A stretch of 6,370 nt of DNA, taken from positions 1-6,370 of the forward strand of contig JAGALN010000194.1 of NCBI GenBank assembly GCA_017625185.1, read 5' to 3'. The translations under genes were made by a program, and so were the position numbers. Positions 1 through 5,923 of the stretch are shown here, piece after piece. Position 1 is the first letter of the stretch, and every line of letters starts with the position of its first letter. The notes under the pieces are model-generated. The model saw only the letters and a list, made by a program, of their open reading frames with translations. It was not told the origin of the DNA and ran no database searches. The stretch is from Clostridia bacterium (lineage in GTDB: Bacteria > Bacillota > Clostridia > Monoglobales > Monoglobaceae).

Positions 1-82
1 CTAAAATCTTAAAAATCTCACGGATGGCAGAGCCCTCCATGTGTTTTACCTTATCAGAAAATTTTGTTTCAATCCCCTGCAT
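1..82 (-). CDS. PLP-dependent class I/II aminotransferase, N-terminal 27 codons only
   Basis: Only the first 27 codons are in the window; the gene runs off the left edge. The visible protein starts MQGIETKFSDKVKHMEG and continues with SAIREIFKIL. The pattern FSxxVxxMxGSAIREIFK is the usual opening of fold-type I PLP aminotransferases of the 2-aminoadipate/LysN-like group, which are often annotated simply as 'PLP-dependent aminotransferase family protein'. The catalytic lysine and the rest of the PLP site lie outside the window, so substrate and exact family cannot be given. The ATG at 82 is chosen because AAGGAG lies 9 nt upstream. An in-frame ATG at 91 overlaps that ribosome binding site and is unlikely. 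The gene starts 27 nt after the hpt stop with no terminator between them, so it is probably the next cistron of the same transcript. The family call rests on a short stretch only. Confidence 0.72.
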   Translation of the reverse strand, partial: MQGIETKFSDKVKHMEGSAIREIFKIL

Positions 83-90
83 GGTTTCCA

Positions 91-97
91 TCTCCTT
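91..97 (-). promoter_or_regulatory. Ribosome binding site of the aminotransferase gene
   Basis: On the minus strand this reads AAGGAGA, a near-consensus Shine-Dalgarno sequence ending about 9 nt before the ATG at 82. It decides the start codon: the in-frame ATG at 91-89 overlaps it and cannot be served by it. Confidence 0.7.
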
Positions 98-109
98 ATG
101 TAATCAATT

Positions 110-646
110 TTAGTCTTCAATTTCCACAACGCCAATGTAGGGCAACTGCCGAAACCGCTCGTCACAGTCAAGTCCATATCCTACAATAAACTTATCCGGA
201 ATCTCAAACCCAATATAGTCCGGATCATACTCCACCTGACGGCGGGAAGGCTTACTCAAAAGGGCACAGACCTGAATGGATGCCGGTTTTCTCTCTTCCA
301 GCATAGGAAGCAGCTTCACCAAAGTGTTCCCGGAATCCACAATATCCTCGGCAATCAACACATGCTTGCCGGCAATATCAACACTCAAATCCTTCTTAAT
401 CTGGAGTTGTCCTGTACTTTCGGTACCGCTGCCGTAACTGGACACCTGCATAAAATGCACTTGCACATCCCCGTCCAGATGCCGAACCAAGTCACTGACA
501 AAGACAAAGCATCCCTTTAAGATACCGACTACAATCAAATCTTTTCCCGCATAGTCACGATTGATCTGTTCTGCAAGCTCCGCAACCTTGCTCTTAATCT
601 GCTCCTCCGTCAGCAAAATTTCGCCGACCCTCATTGTTTTTGTCAT
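110..646 (-). CDS. hpt: Hypoxanthine phosphoribosyltransferase
   Basis: Purine-salvage enzyme of the cytoplasm that transfers the phosphoribosyl group of PRPP to hypoxanthine (and usually guanine), giving IMP or GMP. With the start at 646 the protein is 178 residues, normal for bacterial Hpt. Motifs in order: LKG at 43-45 (PPi-binding loop), SSYG at 69-72 (flexible catalytic loop), the PRPP-binding signature EDIVDSGNT at about 100-108 with acidic pair E100/D101 and probable catalytic base D104, and DKFIVGYGLD at 151-160, whose lysine normally contacts the purine O6. All key residues are present. The frame is open upstream to a TTG at 700, with ATGs at 664, 646 and 634. I prefer 646 because MTKTMRVGEILLTEEQI matches family N-terminal length and a weak GGTGG lies 6 nt upstream. 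It overlaps the end of tilS by 53 nt in another frame. The tilS-hpt neighbourhood is typical of Firmicutes (hprT in Bacillus). Confidence 0.93.
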   Translation of the reverse strand: MTKTMRVGEILLTEEQIKSKVAELAEQINRDYAGKDLIVVGILKGCFVFVSDLVRHLDGDVQVHFMQVSSYGSGTESTGQLQIKKDLSVDIAGKHVLIAEDIVDSGNTLVKLLPMLEERKPASIQVCALLSKPSRRQVEYDPDYIGFEIPDKFIVGYGLDCDERFRQLPYIGVVEIED

Positions 647-2036
647 AGGTAACCACCAATCCATTTTTTGTATTTGAATCAACTTTATACGGTTCCGCAA
701 TCCGATACCCAGGAATCAAAACTACCTGATTCCCGTTGCAAACCAACATCAATTTATCTCGTTCTTCCCGGGGGATTTTTTCATCAATCAGAAAATCTTT
801 TAACTTTTTATCCCTACCGTCCCGATAAACTGCAATTCTGTCCCCGTCCCTTCGGGTTCTCAGTTCCAGAGGCAACCCATCCAGCTTTTCATAATCCAAC
901 ATCCACTGATTCTCTAAAAGCTGCTTCGTCGGCTCTGCCAAAGCAAAGGAAACGGTTCCCTCCGGGACTGGATAGGAATGCTCCGGCTCCACCGTTACTG
1001 CCTCAAAAGTCGAAATCTTCTTCTCCGCCTCTTCCGGGATTTCAAAAATCAGCCAGCCATAGCCAACCGACACCGTCAATCCGCCGGGCAGAACCACCCT
1101 GCTGCCGGTTTCCTTGGAAAGAAGTCCCAGAACACTCTCCCAGTGCTTTCTTTCTGCCTTGTAGCCCCTTCCCATAGCATCTTCTGCCGCCAGCTTACAA
1201 AGCCGTACCTTAAGGGATCTTTCCAACATTTCCAATGATTCCATCTCCAGAACCACCGGTCTGCGATTGGGCAAGGGCGACCCCAGTCGTTTGTAAAGAC
1301 GGCTTGCATAGCCCTTCAGGAAATCCCCATCCTCTGCCATGTTCTTGGCAAGGCTGGAGAGTGCCTGCAATAGTTTCGGGTTAAACTGCTCCATCAGCTG
1401 AGGCATGAGCTGATGGCGTATCCTGTTTCTGGAATACTCATCTTCTTGGTTGGTACTATCAGTACAATACTCCAGATGATTCTCTTCTAAGTAGGCTTCG
1501 ATATCCTCTCTAGAAACATCTAGCAAAGGTCGAATCACACCGTCCTCCCTTTTGTAACGGATGCCTGCAAGGCCTTCAATGCCGGTTCCCCGCAGAACCC
1601 GCATCAGTACCGTTTCCGCCTGATCGTTTTGGTTATGAGCAGTGGCAATCTTCCGGATTCCCTTGACTTCACAAAGATCCCGGAAACACTGATACCGCAA
1701 GACCCGTCCTGCCGTTTCCAGGGAAAGGTCCTCTTTCTCCGCAAAGTCCGGAACCGATACCTTTCTTAAGGAAAAGGGTATCTTCCAAGCCTTACAAAGC
1801 TCACGGACAAACACCGCATCCCGGTCAGCTTCTTCACCACGGATGCCGTGGTGAATATGTGCTACTGAGAGGGTAATGCCCAATTCCTCTTTCAGTTTTT
1901 GCAGAATATGCAACAGACAAACCGAATCCCCGCCACCGGAAACACCCACCAGTACCGTATCTCCTTCTTCAAGAAGTCGATGTCTTTGGATGGTTGTCTG
2001 CGCCTGTTTTAAAACCTGCATTGTTTTACCTTGCAT
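594..2036 (-). CDS. tilS: tRNA(Ile)-lysidine synthetase
   Basis: Essential ATP-dependent tRNA-modifying enzyme. It joins lysine to C34 of the CAU-anticodon tRNA(Ile), giving lysidine and changing both decoding and charging from Met to Ile. The predicted protein is 480 residues. Visible features: the N-type PP-loop SGGGDS at 33-38, HIHHGIRG at 60-67, HNQNDQAET at 134-142, the DSTN...RN element at about 193-204, then the C-terminal tRNA-recognition region with RTRRDGDR at 393-400, a KKLKDFLIDEKIP block and the typical near-terminal GYRIAEPYKV at 443-452. About 15 residues follow the usual family end; this tail is encoded in DNA that also encodes the N-terminus of Hpt. The ATG at 2036 is chosen because GGAG lies 8 nt upstream; it overlaps the dnaB stop by 11 nt. 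The ATG at 2021, with AAGG 7 nt upstream and giving 475 residues, is a credible alternative. A TTG at 2075 is less likely. Confidence 0.94.
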   Translation of the reverse strand: MQGKTMQVLKQAQTTIQRHRLLEEGDTVLVGVSGGGDSVCLLHILQKLKEELGITLSVAHIHHGIRGEEADRDAVFVRELCKAWKIPFSLRKVSVPDFAEKEDLSLETAGRVLRYQCFRDLCEVKGIRKIATAHNQNDQAETVLMRVLRGTGIEGLAGIRYKREDGVIRPLLDVSREDIEAYLEENHLEYCTDSTNQEDEYSRNRIRHQLMPQLMEQFNPKLLQALSSLAKNMAEDGDFLKGYASRLYKRLGSPLPNRRPVVLEMESLEMLERSLKVRLCKLAAEDAMGRGYKAERKHWESVLGLLSKETGSRVVLPGGLTVSVGYGWLIFEIPEEAEKKISTFEAVTVEPEHSYPVPEGTVSFALAEPTKQLLENQWMLDYEKLDGLPLELRTRRDGDRIAVYRDGRDKKLKDFLIDEKIPREERDKLMLVCNGNQVVLIPGYRIAEPYKVDSNTKNGLVVTYDKNNEGRRNFADGGAD

Positions 2037-3384
2037 GGTCGCCGCTCCAGTCTGTAAACATGGTATATTCGCCAATCCAGGTCAGGTATTCATAGCCTAC
2101 CTCACCGTTTCTGTGTTTTGCAAAGTTACATTTTGCCTTATTGGGTTCTTCCGCATCCTCATGGTAATACCCCTCCCGATGGAGGAACATAACCATATCT
2201 GCATCCTGCTCAATGGCACCGGAATCACGAAGATCACTGAGCAATGGCTCCCGCTTTTCCTTATCGGAGGCACGGCTGAGCTGGGATAAGGCAATGATAG
2301 GGATGTTCAGGTCGTTGGCAAGAATCTTCAGCGTTCTGGAAATCTCAGAAATTTCCTGCTGACGGTTGCCTCCACGGCTGCTTCCGGTGATCAGCTGTAG
2401 GTAGTCAATCACAACCAAATCAAGACCCTTATCCAGCATGAGCTTCCGGCAACGGGCACCAATTTCTGCAACCGTGATACTGGAGGTATCATCCACATAG
2501 ATGCCTGCCTGACCTAAAACTGCAACGGCAGTCCCGATTTTGCCCCACTCCTCGTCCTTGATATCACCTTTCTTGATTCTCTCGCCGCTGATTTTCGCCT
2601 CGGTACTAAGCAGTCGGCTTGCGAGCTGAATGCCGGGCATTTCCAAACTGAAAATCGCCACATTCTTTTTCCCTTTCACCGCCGCATTCTTGGCGATATT
2701 TAAGGCGAAGCTGGTTTTGCCCATAGCCGGACGTGCTGCCAGAATAATCAACTCTGCCGGATGTAACCCCGATGTCCTTCTGTCGATATCAATGAATCCG
2801 GTGGTAAGCCCGGTCACCGTAGAATCCTTCTCGGATAACATTTCCAGACGATCCAGGTTTTCGCCCAGATACTTCCCTACATGAATCAGTCCGCGGCTGT
2901 TCCGTGCCTGGGAGATATCAATCACTCCCTGCTGTGCCGCCGCCAGAATGTCATCGGTTTCCTCATCGCCCCGATAGCACTTTCCCCGGATTTCGTCAGC
3001 CAGGCGAATCATCTGCCGCTGTACTGCCTTGTTTCGCACAATTTCTGCATAGTCGCCCACATTTTCAGTAGAGGGAACAAGATTCGCAACCTCAATAACG
3101 AAATCAAGTCCTCCTATTTTTTCCAGGGTGCCCCGCAAGGTCAAATGCTCCTTGATGGTAATCAAATCGATTTTTTTCCCCAGGTTATAAAGCTCAATAA
3201 TGGCTTCAAAAAGCTCCTGATGCCGCGAGATATAAAAATCTTCCCCCCGAACCTTTCCTAGCACATCAGGGATACACTTGCTATCCAGGTAAATCGCACC
3301 CAGTACCGATTGCTCTGCTTCGTTGCTAAAAGGCATGGACATCCCTTCCAGCCCCTGCACTGTCCCGTTGTTTTTTTCTTCCAT
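2026..3384 (-). CDS. dnaB: Replicative DNA helicase DnaB (DnaC in Bacillus)
   Basis: Hexameric ATP-driven 5'-3' helicase that unwinds the replication fork and recruits primase and the replisome. The predicted 452-residue protein has the N-terminal helical domain beginning PFSNEAEQSVLG at about 18-29, a linker around 145-195, and a RecA-like motor. Motor motifs: Walker A ARPAMGKTS with GKT at 222-224, catalytic glutamate E248 in SLEM, Walker B VVIDYLQ with D327, the LSQLSR motif at 366-371, and the arginine-finger/DNA-loop region KHRNGEVG at 423-430. Length is normal and no intein interrupts it. The frame opens at a GTG at 3393, but the ATG at 3384 is preferred because AGGTG lies 6 nt upstream of it, whereas the GTG has no good ribosome binding site. 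The gene begins 34 nt after the rplI stop, the conserved rplI-dnaB pairing of Firmicutes, and its end overlaps the tilS start. Confidence 0.96.
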   Translation of the reverse strand: MEEKNNGTVQGLEGMSMPFSNEAEQSVLGAIYLDSKCIPDVLGKVRGEDFYISRHQELFEAIIELYNLGKKIDLITIKEHLTLRGTLEKIGGLDFVIEVANLVPSTENVGDYAEIVRNKAVQRQMIRLADEIRGKCYRGDEETDDILAAAQQGVIDISQARNSRGLIHVGKYLGENLDRLEMLSEKDSTVTGLTTGFIDIDRRTSGLHPAELIILAARPAMGKTSFALNIAKNAAVKGKKNVAIFSLEMPGIQLASRLLSTEAKISGERIKKGDIKDEEWGKIGTAVAVLGQAGIYVDDTSSITVAEIGARCRKLMLDKGLDLVVIDYLQLITGSSRGGNRQQEISEISRTLKILANDLNIPIIALSQLSRASDKEKREPLLSDLRDSGAIEQDADMVMFLHREGYYHEDAEEPNKAKCNFAKHRNGEVGYEYLTWIGEYTMFTDWSGDHAR

Positions 3385-3389
3385 TTCTT

Positions 3390-3395
3390 TCACCT
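3390..3395 (-). promoter_or_regulatory. Ribosome binding site of dnaB
   Basis: The minus strand reads AGGTGA, 5 nt before the ATG at 3384. The upstream in-frame GTG (3393-3391) lies inside this element, which argues for the ATG as the true dnaB start. Confidence 0.55.
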
Positions 3396-3418
3396 GCTTT
3401 TCTCAGTTCAAAACAGTT

Positions 3419-3868
3419 TTAATTCTCCTCGGTGACCTCCACCTTGAAGGTTCCCACAATTTTCGGGTACAGAGTTACCTGTACCTCCCGAATGCCGCAG
3501 GTCTTAATCCCGTCAGGCAAATCGATTTTTCTCTTATCAACGGTAATATTGAACTGGGCCTTGAGCGCCTCTGCCACATCCTTGGAGGTGATAGAGCCAA
3601 ACAGCCGCCCCTCTTTTCCCGCCTTGGCGGTCAGCTTTACCTTAACCTCTTTCAGACGCTCTGCAATGTTGGTTGCCTTGAGCTCCTCCTGATTCCGCTT
3701 GTACTGTTCTGCACCCTTCTGTCCCTCCAGTTCGTTGAGTGCCTGCTTGGTGGCAACTCTGGCAAGACCCTTGGGCAGCAGAAAGTTATTGGCATAACCG
3801 TCGCTGACGTTAATCAAATCTCCCTTTTTCCCTTGTGCTTTTACATCCTTTAATAAAATTACCTGCAT
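3419..3868 (-). CDS. rplI: 50S ribosomal protein bL9
   Basis: Large-subunit ribosomal protein that binds 23S rRNA near the base of the L1 stalk and helps maintain reading frame. The protein is 149 residues, the normal length. The N-terminal RNA-binding domain starts [17 protein letters not shown] and contains the family signature running from G13 through V21[12 protein letters not shown] to about residue 40. A charged connecting helix covers about 41-75, and the C-terminal domain begins near the [16 protein letters not shown] segment at about 86-101 and ends in a beta-strand [18 protein letters not shown]. The start is secure: a strong AAGGAGG lies 7 nt before the ATG. The gene sits 36 nt downstream of gdpP and 34 nt upstream of dnaB, the standard gdpP-rplI-dnaB arrangement. 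Its ribosome binding site is the strongest in the window, fitting the high demand for a ribosomal protein inside an otherwise lowly expressed operon. Confidence 0.97.
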   Translation of the reverse strand: MQVILLKDVKAQGKKGDLINVSDGYANNFLLPKGLARVATKQALNELEGQKGAEQYKRNQEELKATNIAERLKEVKVKLTAKAGKEGRLFGSITSKDVAEALKAQFNITVDKRKIDLPDGIKTCGIREVQVTLYPKIVGTFKVEVTEEN

Positions 3869-3873
3869 GATGT

Positions 3874-3882
3874 CTCCTCCTT
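3874..3882 (-). promoter_or_regulatory. Strong ribosome binding site of rplI
   Basis: The minus strand reads AAGGAGGAG, close to a perfect anti-16S match, with the AAGGAGG core 7 nt from the rplI ATG. It is clearly better than the sites of neighbouring genes, suggesting that rplI output is raised at the level of translation. Confidence 0.8.
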
Positions 3883-3904
3883 ACATTCTCTTTCAATCAA
3901 GCGC

Positions 3905-5923
3905 TTATCCAAAGATTGCTTCATCAATGGCAGCCTTAAGATCTTCTTCCGCCTGATCTAATCTTTCACTTTGCAGCTGTGCACCGGCAATGGTAATATG
4001 TCCGCCGCCACCCAGCTTTTCCAGAACAACCTGAACATTCACTGTGCCCAGAGATCGTCCGCTAATCACAATACGGTTTCCCGCCTCCGCAAGGACAAAT
4101 GCCGCTTCAATCCCGCGGATATTCAAAAGGTCATCTGCTGCCTGGGCAACCACCAACTGGGTATCCTTACTTTTTTCAGTACAAAGGGCAATGGCAATGT
4201 TGTCCCGATAGATTTTGGCACTGCTGATGATTCTCGACTTCTGGAGATATAACTCCATATCGTTACTAAAAATACGCCGAACATTGATGGGGTCAGCACC
4301 CCTTTTACGCAAATAAGATGCCGCATCAAAGGTTCGGGTTCCCGTCTTAAAAGTAAATCCCTTGGTATCCAGATAGATACCGCTGTAGAGCAGCTCCGCT
4401 TCATAGGGTGCCAGATACTTATCACAATCCAAATACTGCAGAATTTCGGTTACCATCTCGCAGGAGGACGAAACGTATGGCTCATGATAAGAAAGCACCG
4501 TATGCTCCAAAAAGTCCTCACTGCGGCGATGATGGTCAATCAAGACCATGTTTTCGCAGCGATTCAACAGATTGGGGTATTCCACAATACTGGGGCGATG
4601 GGTATCCACCACAATCAAAAGGCTGTTTTCCTTCAGCAAATCCAAAGCCCGTTCTTCACCAACGATACGTTGGCTATACTCTTCCTGACAAAGCAATTCT
4701 TTCAGGCTCAGCTGAACATGATTCCTTTCCCGGTCCAGGGCGATGTAAACATCTGCACCCAAAGAACGAAGAATCCGGAAAAGTCCAACCGAAGCACCAA
4801 GGCTGTCTGCATCTGCGTTGCTATGACCCATGATAAAAATTCGCTCTGCCTGCTCCGCCAGATCACGAAGACCGTGTGCCACCACTCTTGCTTTTACCCG
4901 GGTGCTTTTTTCGACCTCTCGTCCTTTTGCACCGTAGAACTGGAATCCTACATCAGATTTCACCACAACCTGATCACCGCCGCGACCCAGCGCCATGTCC
5001 AATGCCGCATCCGCCAAAGCCTCATTCTCTCGCAGGGTATCCTTGGATTGCCCCACACCGATGCTGAAGGTTACCGGAATTCGGTTTCCCTGACTGATTT
5101 CCTTTGCCTGGTTCAGAATGGGGAATTTTTCCTCCCACAAGGGACGGAACTTCTCCGCTTCAAACAGAATCAGGAACTTGTCCCGTTCATATCGAACCGA
5201 AACACCCTCTCCCTTTTCTACCCAGCTATTCACACAATGCTCAATCTCGGCAATCAAAGATCCGTGATTGGTGTTCTGGGTGCCCTTGAACACCTCGTCA
5301 TAGTTATCGATCATCAAGGAACATACCACCGTCTTCTGGTCGGCAAGCTTCTTTTCCAACTGCTTTTTCTCCGACAAATCGGTGAAGTAAATGCCAACCA
5401 GACGGGTTTCACCAGCCTGACGGAGAACCGGGATTGTTTTCCCTGTTACCAGGTAGTCCTTATCACGATAGGAGAAGTTCTGGGGAACCGGATCAGTATC
5501 CTCTGCAAAAATACTAAACTGCAGTTCAGGGCACAAATCCTGCAGATGCTCACCGAACATCTCCTCCCGGTTCAGCATCAACTGAAATCTTGCATTGTAC
5601 CACGTTACAACACCCTCTGCGTCTGTAACTACCATAGGCGCCGGGAAGGTCAGAACCGCAGCCCGGGTTGCCGCCTCGGTACAAAAGGAGAAACTCTCCA
5701 ACCGCTCCAGCAGAACTTGTTTTTTCCGCCTTGCAACAAACACACCAACAACACAGGATACCACAGCAAATACCATCTCTAAAACAGCCAGAATCCGTAA
5801 ATCCTTTTGGTACTTTTCTGCAAACACAAGGGTCAGTACTCCAAAAACCAGAAAGCCAAGTACAAGCCACAAGCCGTCTTCTGCAAACATTCGCCTTCGC
5901 AATCCCTTGAATCCTCTATTCAT
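3905..5923 (-). CDS. gdpP: Cyclic-di-AMP phosphodiesterase GdpP (YybT family, DHH/DHHA1)
   Basis: Membrane-anchored phosphodiesterase that hydrolyses c-di-AMP to pApA and so controls potassium, osmotic and cell-wall homeostasis. The predicted 672-residue protein has: two N-terminal membrane segments at about 18-34 and 43-63; a PAS domain at about 82-185 (haem-binding in studied homologues); a degenerate GGDEF domain at about 192-324, where the signature position reads ERDKF (246-250) but SIGVG (287-291) and ALGRGGDQV are kept; then the catalytic DHH domain with H367, D371 and D373 in GHSNADADS, D440, and DHH at 463-465, plus SSSCE at 485-489 and D519; and a DHHA1 domain with GGGGH at 638-642. 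The metal-binding residues are all present, so activity is expected. The ATG at 5923 is chosen over an in-frame GTG at 5932 because AGAGGA is only 2 nt from the GTG. It overlaps the upstream gene by 8 nt, suggesting translational coupling. Confidence 0.95.
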   Translation of the reverse strand: MNRGFKGLRRRMFAEDGLWLVLGFLVFGVLTLVFAEKYQKDLRILAVLEMVFAVVSCVVGVFVARRKKQVLLERLESFSFCTEAATRAAVLTFPAPMVVTDAEGVVTWYNARFQLMLNREEMFGEHLQDLCPELQFSIFAEDTDPVPQNFSYRDKDYLVTGKTIPVLRQAGETRLVGIYFTDLSEKKQLEKKLADQKTVVCSLMIDNYDEVFKGTQNTNHGSLIAEIEHCVNSWVEKGEGVSVRYERDKFLILFEAEKFRPLWEEKFPILNQAKEISQGNRIPVTFSIGVGQSKDTLRENEALADAALDMALGRGGDQVVVKSDVGFQFYGAKGREVEKSTRVKARVVAHGLRDLAEQAERIFIMGHSNADADSLGASVGLFRILRSLGADVYIALDRERNHVQLSLKELLCQEEYSQRIVGEERALDLLKENSLLIVVDTHRPSIVEYPNLLNRCENMVLIDHHRRSEDFLEHTVLSYHEPYVSSSCEMVTEILQYLDCDKYLAPYEAELLYSGIYLDTKGFTFKTGTRTFDAASYLRKRGADPINVRRIFSNDMELYLQKSRIISSAKIYRDNIAIALCTEKSKDTQLVVAQAADDLLNIRGIEAAFVLAEAGNRIVISGRSLGTVNVQVVLEKLGGGGHITIAGAQLQSERLDQAEEDLKAAIDEAIFG

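Noticed and set aside
594..664. Programmed frameshift joining TilS to Hpt
   Set aside because: The hpt frame is +1 relative to tilS; reading in the -1 frame meets a TGA at once near the hpt ATG, and I see no clear +1 slip site with a rare codon or stop in the overlap.
647..700. Upstream starts for hpt (TTG at 700, ATG at 664)
   Set aside because: They would add residues not seen in Hpt proteins and have no ribosome binding site; the family N-terminus fits the ATG at 646.
2037..2075. Upstream TTG start for tilS at 2075
   Set aside because: It would deepen the overlap with dnaB to 50 nt, add a segment not typical of TilS, and it lacks a good ribosome binding site compared with the ATG at 2036.
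1876..2289. A 137-residue plus-strand open frame across the tilS/dnaB junction
   Set aside because: It is antisense to the conserved PP-loop of TilS and the C-terminus of DnaB, with no family resemblance.
3323..3853. A 176-residue plus-strand open frame opposite rplI
   Set aside because: It covers the bL9 gene in antisense; bL9 is unmistakable and has a strong ribosome binding site, so this frame is a shadow.
3899..3906. Palindrome AAGCGCTT at the end of gdpP
   Set aside because: Only 8 bp with no extended stem, no loop and no following T run, so it is not a terminator or a convincing operator.
4484..5782. A 432-residue open frame on the plus strand opposite gdpP
   Set aside because: It is long, but it lies entirely antisense to gdpP, whose product carries clear PAS, GGDEF-like and DHH motifs. 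Its translation is rich in His, Gln, Asn and Cys, shows no recognisable domain, and is best explained as a by-product of gdpP codon use.
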